From Pseudomonadota bacterium (GTDB lineage Bacteria; Pseudomonadota; Gammaproteobacteria; Pseudomonadales; Pseudomonadaceae), in NCBI GenBank assembly GCA_023388335.1, contig JAEWGL010000201.1, positions 1 to 64,000 on the forward strand: a stretch of 64,000 nt of DNA. The letters run 5' to 3'. Positions 7,600 through 16,243 of this stretch are shown one piece after another. The position numbers and the translations under genes are program-made. Numbering within the stretch: position 1 is the stretch's first letter; each line of letters opens with the position of its first letter. Under the pieces are notes generated by a model, which saw nothing but the letters and a program-made list of their open reading frames with translations, made no database searches and was not told the DNA's origin.

Positions 7600-8683
7600 C
7601 CCGATCCTGACCTCGATGACTGTTGGTAGCGGTAGCTACTTGCCTGAGGATGTTCATTTCCTGTTGCAGCCAGTGAACATCGGCCTGACGGATGTGCTGG
7701 AAAAGGAGCGGCTGATCCAGTCCAAGGAAAAGCACTACTCGGAAATGATCAGCCAGGAAGATGCGCCGTCACAGACTCACATGCAGTTGTTCGAGCGAGC
7801 GATGACTCAGAACGGCCTGCGCATGGCGGCGGACGTTCAATCCCTAGCTCTGGCCTTGGAAGAACGCTATCAGGGGCCGACAATTGCGCTCGTGTCCTTC
7901 GTGCGCGCCGGGCTTCCGCTTGGGGTTCTGTTACGCCGTGCATTGATTGGCCGGGGCCGCGACGCACATCACTACGGCATCAGCATCGTCCGCGATCGTG
8001 GTATCGACACTGTTGCGCTTGAGTCTATCATCGCTGCACATGGTGCTGAAAACATCGTCTTCGTCGATGGGTGGACAGGCAAAGGCGCAATCTCCGGTGA
8101 GATCAAGCGAAGCCTTGCAGGTGACAGCCGTTTCCCTGAAGACCCGCGATTGGTCGTACTGGCAGACCCGTGCGGCCGAGCCTGGCTCGCAGCCTCGGCC
8201 GAAGATTGGATCATCCCATCCGGTATTCTGGGCGCGACCGTATCCGGTTTGGTTTCCCGCTCGATCTGGCCGAGTGATGGCGGGCTGCATGGCTGCGTAG
8301 TATACGACCACCTGCGAGAGCACGACGTGACCCGAGCATTCATTGATCGGATCGAAGCAGCTCGAGCTGCCGTCGAGGTAAGTCCGGCTCAGCCGTGGAC
8401 ACCAGATGAGGCGAAGAACCTGCAGAACGATGCACTTGGTGTCGTCAGCCGTCTTGCTGATCGATTTGGTGTGACCAATTTGAATCGCATCAAGCCCGGT
8501 ATCGCCGAAGCGACTCGCGCTGTGCTGCGCCGTGTCCCAGATCAGGTACTGGTGCGGAACCGCAACGACGCAGACGTCCAACTGCTGATCCATCTGACTG
8601 ACCGTGCCGGCATCCAGGTACAGGAAGCTGGTGAAGACTTGGGGCCTTACCGTGCCGTTACCATCATCCGGGAGGTGAGCTAA
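7592..8683 (+). CDS. StiP-type PRTase with C-terminal PELOTA RNA-binding domain
   Basis: The 363-residue protein belongs to the StiP/PRTase_1 family, which is labelled 'cysteine protease StiP' in some annotations. A PRPP-loop-like motif VFVDGWTGKGAISGE lies at 156-170, and SFVRAGLPLGVLLRR at about 102-116 is also typical. The last ~60 residues (RVPDQVLVRNRNDADVQLLI and on) match the PELOTA-like RNA-binding domain found at the end of these proteins. I chose ATG 7592, which overlaps the upstream stop in the form ATGCTTAA and has a GGTGGAGGG ribosome site. The longer TTG frame is not supported. Confidence 0.85.
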   Translation: MLNPILTSMTVGSGSYLPEDVHFLLQPVNIGLTDVLEKERLIQSKEKHYSEMISQEDAPSQTHMQLFERAMTQNGLRMAADVQSLALALEERYQGPTIALVSFVRAGLPLGVLLRRALIGRGRDAHHYGISIVRDRGIDTVALESIIAAHGAENIVFVDGWTGKGAISGEIKRSLAGDSRFPEDPRLVVLADPCGRAWLAASAEDWIIPSGILGATVSGLVSRSIWPSDGGLHGCVVYDHLREHDVTRAFIDRIEAARAAVEVSPAQPWTPDEAKNLQNDALGVVSRLADRFGVTNLNRIKPGIAEATRAVLRRVPDQVLVRNRNDADVQLLIHLTDRAGIQVQEAGEDLGPYRAVTIIREVS

Positions 8684-9630
8684 TGGACCGCATCTCGCCG
8701 TGGGCCCTGGGCGCGACGCTCTACATGCCTGCAACTAGAGCCGATATCGTCGATGTGATTTGCGCAGATAAGCAGCCTGGCCTTCGCTCGCTCGTTATCT
8801 GCCTAGAGGATGCGGTTGCCTCTACCGATGTTGAGCATGCACTGCTGTCGCTGCGGGCGATCTTGACTGCTATCGGGCCACGAGCTAGCCGCTCTCCGAG
8901 AAGTCCGTTGGTTTTCGTACGTCCGCGTGATTCTAAGATGGCGACTCTACTCAACGAGTGGCCTGAGATCACCGCAGCGCATGGATTTGTAGTGCCGAAG
9001 TTGTCCCTTGCCACCTTGGGTGAGTGGGCCCGAGCAGTTACCAACCCCGACCTGCTGATGATGCCCACGCTTGAAACCAGCGACGTATTCAACCCTGGAG
9101 CAATGGGCGAGTTGGGTTGCGCGCTTCGCTCAGAGCTGGGGGATCGAATCCTTGCGTTGCGCATCGGTGGAAATGATCTTATGAGTTGCCTGGGGCTGCG
9201 CCGCAACCCGGCAACGACCTTGTATCAGACCCCAATGGGGTACGTGATCCCAATGCTGTGCGGGGTCCTTGGGGCACAAGGTTTTGCTCTTACCGCCCCT
9301 GTCTTCGAGCAGCTCGCAACACCTCAGCTGCTCGCTGAGGAGCTGGGCTTGGACATTGCCCATGGGCTGGTTGGTAAGACAGCGATTCACCCGACTCAGA
9401 TTGCGCAGATTCATGACGGCTTCCGCGTTCCTCTTGAGGACTACAACTGCGCCAAGCTCATCGTCGATGGTTCTGCGCCTGCTGTCTTCAAGCACAACGA
9501 TGCGATGGTTGAACCAGCGACCCACTACAACTGGGCCATCAACATCATCGAACGGGTGAAATGGCACGGAGTGAAACCCGCAGAATCAGGTATAGCGGAG
9601 CCAGTTCGCCTGGCTGAGGCAGTTCGGTGA
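8683..9630 (+). CDS. Ter-operon C-C bond lyase (HpcH/HpaI/citrate-lyase-beta fold)
   Basis: This 315-residue TIM-barrel enzyme of the HpcH/HpaI superfamily has the segments SLVICLEDAVAS, VFVRPRDS, LMMPTLETSDVF and LALRIGGNDLM. These supply the metal-binding acidic residues and the substrate arginine of this fold. GKTAIHPTQIAQIHDGF near the C-terminus is the typical citrate-lyase-beta ending. It is expected to make or break a carbon-carbon bond next to a keto-acid. The start and the previous stop share a base (TAATG). This family (C-C_Bond_Lyase) is a known partner of the ter PRTases. Confidence 0.85.
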   Translation: MDRISPWALGATLYMPATRADIVDVICADKQPGLRSLVICLEDAVASTDVEHALLSLRAILTAIGPRASRSPRSPLVFVRPRDSKMATLLNEWPEITAAHGFVVPKLSLATLGEWARAVTNPDLLMMPTLETSDVFNPGAMGELGCALRSELGDRILALRIGGNDLMSCLGLRRNPATTLYQTPMGYVIPMLCGVLGAQGFALTAPVFEQLATPQLLAEELGLDIAHGLVGKTAIHPTQIAQIHDGFRVPLEDYNCAKLIVDGSAPAVFKHNDAMVEPATHYNWAINIIERVKWHGVKPAESGIAEPVRLAEAVR

Positions 9631-10382
9631 CCCAGGAAATGATTGAAGCTGGCCCGGCCTCCGGCCAGGTCCTGTCGGTTTTTGACTTCGACGGCACCCT
9701 GACGCGGCGAGACAGTTTCGTCCCATTCCTGCTGTTTGCGTTCGGTAAGCGGAAGTTCGCCGCACGGGTGATACGCATGCTTCCTGCATGCATTCGCTAC
9801 CTCGGCAAGGGAATGAGTCGCGACGAGCTTAAAGCTGTGCTTGTCGCCACCTTCCTGACTGGTGTTGAGGAGGCTTGGGTGAAGCGGAAGGCTGCGGAAT
9901 TCAGGCAGGCGTTTTGGGTACGGCTCATGCGGCCGGCCGGCGTACAATCCGTCGCGGCCGAGGTTGCTAGCGGTGCCCTGGTAACAATCTGTTCAGCTTC
10001 TCCGCGGATAGTGCTCATGCCATTCGCTCAGGAGCTGGGTATCAGCTTGATTGGGACCGAGCTTGAAGTAGTTGAAGGCAAGCTCACAGGCGCGCTTAGC
10101 GGGAGTAACTGCCGCTGCGAAGCAAAGGTACTTCGCCTGGAAGCTGTATATGGCCCGCTGGCCCAGTACAAGCTACGAGCTTGGGGTGACACCCGCGGGG
10201 ATCAAGAGCTACTTGCTGCAGCGCAAGAGCCGCACTGGCGGCACTTTCACCCGCGCTGGCAGCGTGGCCGGATGAAGATTGAGAAAATTGGTGCGCGTGT
10301 GAACTCGACGAACGCGACCACAAATTCAGTTACGGGTGTCTCCTCTGGCACCCAACAGCACGATGACCAACAAGGAGCGTAA
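9627..10382 (+). CDS. HAD-IB family phosphatase (SerB-like)
   Basis: The protein is a 251-residue phosphatase of the HAD-IB group. Motif I FDFDGTLTRRDS has nucleophile Asp20 and Asp22, motif II is TICSASPR, and motif IV GDTRGDQELL lies near residue 190. Translation starts at GTG 9627, which overlaps the previous stop (GTGA); ATG 9639 is an alternative. The last 40 residues, rich in Thr, Asn and Gln, extend beyond the usual end of the family (PHWRHFHP) and run into the terZ ribosome site. The terZ ATG is 3 bases after the stop. Confidence 0.8.
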   Translation: MTQEMIEAGPASGQVLSVFDFDGTLTRRDSFVPFLLFAFGKRKFAARVIRMLPACIRYLGKGMSRDELKAVLVATFLTGVEEAWVKRKAAEFRQAFWVRLMRPAGVQSVAAEVASGALVTICSASPRIVLMPFAQELGISLIGTELEVVEGKLTGALSGSNCRCEAKVLRLEAVYGPLAQYKLRAWGDTRGDQELLAAAQEPHWRHFHPRWQRGRMKIEKIGARVNSTNATTNSVTGVSSGTQQHDDQQGA

Positions 10383-10384
10383 CG

Positions 10385-10978
10385 ATGGCACTTACCCTTT
10401 CGAAGAATCAGTCCATTTCTCTGGAGAAGACCGCGGGCTCGGGTCTGTCCAAGGTAACCCTGGGTCTGGGCTGGGATCCTGTGAAAGCTACTGGTCTTTT
10501 CGGCAAGATTTTCGGTGGTGGCGGTGGAGAGATCGACCTCGACGCGTCGTGCATCATGCTGGATGGCGACCTGAAGCCGGTCGACCTGGTGTGGTTCCGC
10601 CAGTTGAAATCCAAAGATGGTTCGATCCAGCATTCTGGTGACAACCGCACTGGTGAGGGTGAGGGTGATGATGAGTCGATCACCGTAAACCTGAGCAACG
10701 TTCCTGCATCGGTTAAGCACTTGGTGTTTACGACTAACAGCTTCACTGGGCAGAACTTCTCTCGCATCCAAAATGCGTACTGCCGCATCGTCAATGACGG
10801 CAATAAACAGGAGTTGGCGCGTTTCAACCTCAGTGACCAGGGTGAGCACACTGGCGTGGTCATGGCCAACCTGTCGCGCGGCGCTTCTGGTTGGGAGTTC
10901 AAAGCTATCGGTAAGACTACCCATGGCCGTACTGCTGACGACTTGGTGAACCTGGCCGTTCAGGCGGTGCGCGCATGA
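10385..10978 (+). CDS. terZ: TerZ, TerD-family calcium-binding stress protein
   Basis: The 197-residue TerD-domain protein is recognisable as TerZ by the glycine insert after the first strands (FGKIFGGGGGEIDLDAS). The acidic calcium loop DNRTGEGEGDDE follows near residue 90. It is predicted to be cytoplasmic and to assemble at the membrane with TerC. A strong AAGGAG ribosome site lies 12 bases before the ATG. The stop overlaps the terA start (ATGA). Order and identity match terZABCDE of plasmid R478. Confidence 0.9.
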   Translation: MALTLSKNQSISLEKTAGSGLSKVTLGLGWDPVKATGLFGKIFGGGGGEIDLDASCIMLDGDLKPVDLVWFRQLKSKDGSIQHSGDNRTGEGEGDDESITVNLSNVPASVKHLVFTTNSFTGQNFSRIQNAYCRIVNDGNKQELARFNLSDQGEHTGVVMANLSRGASGWEFKAIGKTTHGRTADDLVNLAVQAVRA

Positions 10979-12159
10979 CAACCTTGGTCCCTGGTGGTAA
11001 CGCACCGGTAGCGACCGGGAGCCTGCGGGTGGAGGTGGGCTATTCGCCTATTCCAGGTGCAGACATTGATGTGTCTGCATTTGCACTGACCGCAACTGGA
11101 AAGGTCCGTGGCGACAATGACATGTGTTTCTACGGCCAGCCCAGTGTACTGGGTGGGTCGGTGCAGCTTGTTGATACGGCTGCTGGCCGCGCCGTTTTCA
11201 CCGTTGACCTCAGCCGGCTGGACGCAGCTATCGAAAAGGTCGCGCTGACGGCGACCATCTACGAGAACAAAGCCAGCTTCGATCGTGTACCCATGCTTGT
11301 GGTCACTGTGTCTGGTGGCATTGAGACTCAGATCCCGACTTCGGGGATGAAGGAAACCGCGCTGATTCTTGGCGAGTTCTACCGTCGCCAGGGTGCGTGG
11401 AAATTTCGATGTGTCGCTCAAGGCTTTGCCGGTGGCCTTGCACCACTGGCAACCCACTTTGGTGTCGACATTGCGGCCCCGACCCCGACACCAGCTCCAA
11501 GTACTGCGCCGGCACCTGCTCCAGCGCCCACCCCTGCACCGGCCCCTGCTCCAAAGTCGACTATTAGCCTGAGTAAGGTGACCCTCGACAAGACTCGTTC
11601 CTCGATCAGTCTGGAAAAGACAGCTGCTGGGTTCGGTGAAATCCGGGTGAACCTGAACTGGAACCAAGGCAAGTCTGGCGGCTTCTTCAGTCGTAGCAAG
11701 TCTATCGACCTCGACGTTGGTTGCTTGTTTGAGTTGCAGGACGGGCACAAGGGCGTGGTTCAGGCGTTGGGCAATGCCTTTGGCGACCTTGAAGACGAAC
11801 CCTACATTCAACTCATGGGTGATGACCGAACTGGCTCCGTATCCGGCGGCGAGTGGATTCACATCAATGGGAAGAAGTGGAGTGAGATCAAGCGAATCCT
11901 GGTTTACGCCTTCATCTACGACGGTGCACCGAACTGGGGGCAGACCGATGGTGTGGTCACCATTTTCATCCCTGGCCAGCCAGAGATTGAAGTCCGTTTG
12001 AACGAGGAGGGTGGAAGTCTCGGTTGTTGCGCCATTGCTCTCCTTGAAAACGACAACGGCGCCGTTAAGGTGTCTCGTAGGGTCGACTTCCATAGAAACC
12101 AAGAGCCCATGGATAAGGCCTACCGTTGGGGTCTGCGCTGGAGCGTCGGTTCCAAGTAA
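10975..12159 (+). CDS. terA: TerA, protein with two TerD-like domains
   Basis: The 394-residue protein holds two TerD-like domains. The first (about 1-165) ends with ALILGEFYRRQGAWKFRCVA and GLAPLATHFGVDI. The second (about 195-394) carries INLNW-type strands and a degenerate acidic loop (GDDRTGSVSGGE). A proline/alanine-rich spacer of roughly 30 residues (PTPAPSTAPAPAPAPTPAPA and on) joins them. The length is close to R478 TerA. Translation is coupled to terZ by the ATGA overlap. Domain 1 lacks a full calcium loop. Confidence 0.85.
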   Translation: MTTLVPGGNAPVATGSLRVEVGYSPIPGADIDVSAFALTATGKVRGDNDMCFYGQPSVLGGSVQLVDTAAGRAVFTVDLSRLDAAIEKVALTATIYENKASFDRVPMLVVTVSGGIETQIPTSGMKETALILGEFYRRQGAWKFRCVAQGFAGGLAPLATHFGVDIAAPTPTPAPSTAPAPAPAPTPAPAPAPKSTISLSKVTLDKTRSSISLEKTAAGFGEIRVNLNWNQGKSGGFFSRSKSIDLDVGCLFELQDGHKGVVQALGNAFGDLEDEPYIQLMGDDRTGSVSGGEWIHINGKKWSEIKRILVYAFIYDGAPNWGQTDGVVTIFIPGQPEIEVRLNEEGGSLGCCAIALLENDNGAVKVSRRVDFHRNQEPMDKAYRWGLRWSVGSK

Positions 12160-12206
12160 TCCACTTTCGGGCGGGGCTTCGTTCCCGCCACTTTGAGGTA
12201 CGAACA

Positions 12207-12656
12207 ATGCTCAGTTGGTTGAAAGCAAAAGGTGCGCAAGCACGCGAGGCCCTGACTGCCGAAGTAGGCAAGCACAAGAATCGCAAGTTCATGGAAGCAA
12301 CCGCCAACGGCTGCGCCATGGTAGCTGTGGCGAGCAATGGCGCGGGTCCTGAAGAAAAGCAAAAGATGATCGGCTTCATCAACAACTCCCCAGAGTTGAA
12401 GGTGTTCAGCCTGACCGACGTACTCGCCGTGTTCAACGACGCGATGAGCAAGTTCGAATTTGACCCTCAGATCGGTCAAGCAGAAGCGTTGAAGGTCATC
12501 GGCAGAATCAAAGACAACGAAGGGGCTGCGCGCCTTCTCATACGCGTTACCTGCTCCGTCGGCGCATCCGATGGTGACTTTGATGAAAAGGAAAAGGCGG
12601 CATGCCGTCTGATCTGCATGGAGCTGGGCCTCTCCCCAGCTGATTTCGAACTTTAA
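12207..12656 (+). CDS. terB: TerB tellurite resistance protein
   Basis: This 149-residue all-helical TerB-family protein has the core pattern NGCAMVAVASNGAGPEEKQK near the start and TCSVGASDGDFDEKEKAACR towards the end. These two regions carry the acidic metal-binding positions of TerB. TerB is known to bind TerC at the membrane. I chose ATG 12207, preceded by TTGAGGT; the frame further upstream lies inside terA. The gap to terC is 10 bases. Confidence 0.9.
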   Translation: MLSWLKAKGAQAREALTAEVGKHKNRKFMEATANGCAMVAVASNGAGPEEKQKMIGFINNSPELKVFSLTDVLAVFNDAMSKFEFDPQIGQAEALKVIGRIKDNEGAARLLIRVTCSVGASDGDFDEKEKAACRLICMELGLSPADFEL

Positions 12657-12666
12657 GGACTGACCT

Positions 12667-13701
12667 GTGGAAGTTACCCATATCGGTTTCCCCCCGTTGA
12701 CCATGATGGTTTTCGTCGGCATCGCCTTAGGCGCTCTGCTGCTCGACATGGTTACGCATCGCGGCGATAAGCCGGTCTCGCTGGCAAAAGCGTCTGTCTG
12801 GTCCGTGTTCTGGATTGCCATTTCCCTCGCGTTTGCAGGATTCCTGTACGTTCAGCACGGGCCTGAAGTCGCCAGCCTGTTCGTCACCGGCTACGCCCTT
12901 GAGAAGGTTCTCAGCGTCGATAACCTTTTCGTGTTCATGGCCATCTTTGCCTGGTTCAAAGTTCCTGATGGCCTCCGCCACCGCGTGCTCTACTGGGGCA
13001 TCATCGGCGCTATCGTTTTCCGCGGCATTTTCGTTGCGATCGGTACCGGCCTTCTGGCGTTCGGTCCTTGGGTAGAAATCGTATTCGCACTGATCGTGGC
13101 CTGGACCGCCGTCATGATGCTTCGTAGCGGCGGTGATGATGAGGAGGAGGAAGACTACTCCAAGCACATCGCCTATCGATTCGCCAAGAAACTGTTCCCG
13201 GTCTGGCCAAAGCTGCACGGCAACCAGTTCTTCGTTAGCCGCAAGGTTCTCGAGGGCGAGTTGCTGAAACCTGAGAACAAAGGCATGAGCCTGGCGGCCA
13301 AAGGTGGTTTGTTTGCTACCCCGCTGTTCCTGTGCTTGGTAGTCGCTGAAGTATCGGATGTGCTGTTTGCCTTCGACTCCGTGCCGGCTGTGATCGCGGT
13401 GAGCCGTGAGCCTCTCATCGTTTACTCCGCTATGCTGTTCGCCATTCTGGGCTTGCGTACCATGTACTTCGTACTCGAGGCCCTGAAGCGCTACCTGGTG
13501 CACCTGGAGAAAGCTGTCATTGCGCTGCTGTTCTTCATCGCGGTAAAACTGGGCCTCAACGCCACAGACCATATGTTCCACCACGGCTTCAAGATCGATC
13601 CAAACACCAGCCTCCTCATCGTGATGGTGGTGCTGGTCATCGGCATCGTTGCAAGTGTGATCTTCCCCGAAAAGGAAGACACTCAAGCAGAATCCAACTG
13701 A
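12667..13701 (+). CDS. terC: TerC integral membrane protein
   Basis: This 344-residue inner-membrane protein has about eight or nine helices. The family motifs EKVLSVDNLFVFMAI and VLFAFDSVPAVIAV carry the conserved in-membrane aspartates. An acidic cytoplasmic loop (GGDDEEEEDYS) sits in the middle. It starts with GTG at 12667, 10 bases after the terB stop, with AAGGA upstream. TerC is the membrane centre on which TerB and the TerD-type proteins are thought to gather. It has been linked to metal-ion homeostasis. Confidence 0.9.
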   Translation: MEVTHIGFPPLTMMVFVGIALGALLLDMVTHRGDKPVSLAKASVWSVFWIAISLAFAGFLYVQHGPEVASLFVTGYALEKVLSVDNLFVFMAIFAWFKVPDGLRHRVLYWGIIGAIVFRGIFVAIGTGLLAFGPWVEIVFALIVAWTAVMMLRSGGDDEEEEDYSKHIAYRFAKKLFPVWPKLHGNQFFVSRKVLEGELLKPENKGMSLAAKGGLFATPLFLCLVVAEVSDVLFAFDSVPAVIAVSREPLIVYSAMLFAILGLRTMYFVLEALKRYLVHLEKAVIALLFFIAVKLGLNATDHMFHHGFKIDPNTSLLIVMVVLVIGIVASVIFPEKEDTQAESN

Positions 13702-13732
13702 ATCACTCGTACCCTAACAAGGAGTTTAAGAA

Positions 13733-14308
13733 ATGGCTTTGACCCTGCAGAAAGGCGGCAACCTGTCCCTGACCAAAACTGACCCGTCGCTGACCAAGAT
13801 CATCGTCGGCCTGGGCTGGGACCCGCGTTCGACCGATGGCACCGAGTTCGACCTCGACGCCAGTGCATTCCTGCTGGCTGCCAATGGCAAGGTTCGCGGT
13901 GAAGCAGACTTCATCTTCTACAACCAGCTGAAGAGCCAAGACGGTTCTATCGAGCACACCGGCGACAACCGTACTGGCGCTGGCGACGGCGATGACGAAG
14001 TACTGAAGGTCGACCTGAGCCGCGTGCCAGCGGACATCGACAAGATCGCGTTCACCGTTACCATCCATGACGCCGATGTTCGCAAGCAGAACTTCGGTCA
14101 GGTCGGCGGTTCGTTCATCCGTATCGCCAACGATGTGACTGGTGCTGAGGTCGTTCGTTACGACCTGGCCGAAGATGCTTCGACTGAAACCGCGATGATC
14201 TTCGCTGAGCTGTACCGTAACAACGGCGAGTGGAAATTCCGCGCCGTTGGCCAAGGCTATGCCGGCGGCTTGAAGGCTCTTGCCAACTCGTACGGCCTGA
14301 ATTTCTAA
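13733..14308 (+). CDS. terD: TerD calcium-binding stress protein
   Basis: The 191-residue protein is a textbook TerD. IVGLGWDPRSTDGTEFDLDA comes near the start, the calcium loop DNRTGAGDGDDE in the middle, and the C-terminal stretch GEWKFRAVGQGYAGGLKALA last. An AAGGAG ribosome site lies 8 bases before the ATG. It is followed by a 12-bp perfect hairpin before terE, which may set the relative dose of the two proteins. Confidence 0.93.
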   Translation: MALTLQKGGNLSLTKTDPSLTKIIVGLGWDPRSTDGTEFDLDASAFLLAANGKVRGEADFIFYNQLKSQDGSIEHTGDNRTGAGDGDDEVLKVDLSRVPADIDKIAFTVTIHDADVRKQNFGQVGGSFIRIANDVTGAEVVRYDLAEDASTETAMIFAELYRNNGEWKFRAVGQGYAGGLKALANSYGLNF

Positions 14309-14319
14309 GGTCGCTATCC

Positions 14320-14347
14320 GTCGTTAGCACCACACGGTGCTAACGAC
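14320..14347 (+). promoter_or_regulatory. Intercistronic hairpin between terD and terE
   Basis: GTCGTTAGCACC and GGTGCTAACGAC are perfect 12-bp arms with an ACAC loop. No T run follows, so it is unlikely to stop transcription. An RNA-stabilising or processing stem, or a regulator site, fits. Confidence 0.55.
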
Positions 14348-14376
14348 CACTCCATCTATTTTCAAGGGATTATCCA

Positions 14377-14955
14377 ATGGCTGTCTCGCTGACCAAAGGC
14401 TCCAACGTATCGCTTTCTAAAGAAGCTCCTGGCCTGTCCGAAGTGGTCGTTGGCCTGGGCTGGGACCCTCGTGTAACCGACGGTACCGAGTTTGACCTCG
14501 ATGCATCCATCTTCATCACCGGTGAAAATGGCAAAGTACTGAACGACAACAGCTTCATCTTCTACAACAACAAAACCTCGCAAGACGGTTCTGTTGAGCA
14601 CCTGGGCGACAACCGCTCCGGCGCGGGTGAAGGCGACGACGAGCAGGTCAACGTCAAGCTGACCGGCCTGGCTGCAGACGTTAAAAAACTGGTTTTCGCA
14701 GTCACCATCCACGAAGCCGAAGGCCGCAAGCAGAGCTTCGGTCAGGTGGGCAACGCCTACATCCGCGTCGTCAACAAGGCAGACGGTAAAGAGCTGGCGC
14801 GCTACGACCTGAGCGAAGACGCTTCGACTGAAACCGCGATGATCTTCGGTGAGCTGTACCGTCACAACGACGAGTTCAAGTTCAAGGCGATCGGTCAAGG
14901 TTTCGCTGGCGGCCTGAAGCCACTGGCTGAAGCCCATGGCGTTTCCATCGGCTAA
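14377..14955 (+). CDS. terE: TerE, TerD paralogue
   Basis: The 192-residue TerD-family protein is closely similar to the preceding terD, sharing WDPRVTDGTEFDLDA, DNRSGAGEGDDE and EFKFKAIGQGFAGGLKPLAE. Its position as last gene of the terZABCDE set fits TerE. It is a duplicate with an intact calcium loop. A strong terminator follows about 20 bases downstream, closing the operon. Confidence 0.88.
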   Translation: MAVSLTKGSNVSLSKEAPGLSEVVVGLGWDPRVTDGTEFDLDASIFITGENGKVLNDNSFIFYNNKTSQDGSVEHLGDNRSGAGEGDDEQVNVKLTGLAADVKKLVFAVTIHEAEGRKQSFGQVGNAYIRVVNKADGKELARYDLSEDASTETAMIFGELYRHNDEFKFKAIGQGFAGGLKPLAEAHGVSIG

Positions 14956-14969
14956 TTCGAGCCTGTAGG

Positions 14970-15004
14970 AAAAGCCCCTGCTAACACGGCAGGGGCTTTT
15001 TTTT
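14970..15004 (+). terminator. Terminator closing the ter operon
   Basis: GCCCCTGC (14974-14981) pairs with GCAGGGGC (14989-14996) and is followed by eight T residues. This is a strong rho-independent signal. Confidence 0.92.
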
Positions 15005-15073
15005 GTCAGGTGGTTCGTTCTGACCACCTAGCTTTGCGCGCACACGTGATGCGCATGGATTGCGGAGTTTCAA

Positions 15074-16129
15074 GTGATTAAGAGAATCTTGGTTTCCAGT
15101 GCTGTGGTCACCATGCTGGCCGGCTGCGGCCAGGCAGCAAATGACGTACGTCTTTCCCTGGCACTCAACGAGTTAAGGCAGAACTGCTTCGGTAATGACA
15201 CGTATAGCTGCAGGAGCCAAACGATCGACTTTAACCAGAAAGCCCTGGAGCTAACCGACTTCAAAAATGACGTGGCCAAAGAGAACATCACCAAGCTTTT
15301 CGGCGATGAAGGATGGTCGCTGTACAAGGATGTCGCGGACGAGTTTGTTGATGCCGGCATCGACGCCCTTGAGGACATGCGACCGAACATTTTTGCGCGC
15401 ATCTTCTTCGGTGACTCGCAACCGATGTCTCCTAAAGGATTTGTGATGACCTTCAACCCTGAGGACATGGGACGGGCTTTGGGCGAGATCCAAAAGGAGT
15501 TTTCTGTTCGTGCGAAGAAGGCAGGTCTGAAGCCAGACGATCAGGCACTTCGGAGTTACCAAATGATTGCCGACGCTGTGAACGGCAGAGGTAGCCCGAG
15601 CTCTGTCGAGCCGGAGCCGAATGCCGGGGCTGATACCATTGCAGCAGATCCGGTCGAGCCGCAATTGAATAACCCAGTTGCCACCCCACCTGCAGTCGTG
15701 ATGGCTCAATCTACTGTTGCAGCACAGTCGTTCCCTGACTTGACTGTGGCAATCAATGCGTACATCGCGGGGCTCGATACAGACGGCGGTGTAGAGTACC
15801 CAGAAGGTCGGCAAATCATTCAGGTGGACCTGAATGGTGACGGTGAATTGGATGCCGCAGTGCTCTATACCATCGAAGGCTCAGGCGGCTCACAGTCGGC
15901 CTATCACTCCCTCGCAGCGTTCTACCACGCGCCAGAGGGTTGGCAGGCTCAAGGTGGCGATGCTGCAATTAGTGGAGCCGTTCGTGAGGCGCGCGATGTC
16001 GGCAGTCGCACCATCTTCATCGACGCCCTTGTTCAGGGAGATGATGATCCACGTTGCTGCCCGACGCAGCCATACCCGCAGCGCTTCCAGTGGAGTGGTG
16101 AGAAGTTCATCGAGCTCCCAGGCGCTTAA
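15074..16129 (+). CDS. Ter-island lipoprotein of unknown function
   Basis: The 351-residue protein has a lipoprotein signal with lipobox LAGC (Cys18), so it should be anchored in the envelope. The middle (about 175-220) is a Pro/Ala/Val-rich spacer. The C-terminal 130 residues start from a DLNGDGELDAAVLYTIEG stretch, a calcium-like Asp-rich loop seen in periplasmic repeat proteins, and end with FQWSGEKFIELPGA. It starts at GTG 15074 with GGAG upstream. No family is recognised. It lies just after the ter operon with its own leader, so it is probably a separate transcript. Confidence 0.75.
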   Translation: MIKRILVSSAVVTMLAGCGQAANDVRLSLALNELRQNCFGNDTYSCRSQTIDFNQKALELTDFKNDVAKENITKLFGDEGWSLYKDVADEFVDAGIDALEDMRPNIFARIFFGDSQPMSPKGFVMTFNPEDMGRALGEIQKEFSVRAKKAGLKPDDQALRSYQMIADAVNGRGSPSSVEPEPNAGADTIAADPVEPQLNNPVATPPAVVMAQSTVAAQSFPDLTVAINAYIAGLDTDGGVEYPEGRQIIQVDLNGDGELDAAVLYTIEGSGGSQSAYHSLAAFYHAPEGWQAQGGDAAISGAVREARDVGSRTIFIDALVQGDDDPRCCPTQPYPQRFQWSGEKFIELPGA

Positions 16130-16243
16130 ACGCTAGTTCTCAACCGGGCGCATGTTCAGACCTTCGTATCTGCCGTCATGCGTGCGAGACACTGCTATGA
16201 CAGTAAGCGCCCAGTTCTACAATCATGAGTCAAGGAAAAGGCT

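Noticed and set aside
10960..12207. Long open frame on the minus strand across terA
   Set aside because: It is a mirror of terA codon bias. There is no ribosome site, and the composition is unlike a real protein.
12727..13686. Minus-strand open frame across terC
   Set aside because: His/Gln/Glu-rich antisense product of a membrane-protein gene. terC is certain.
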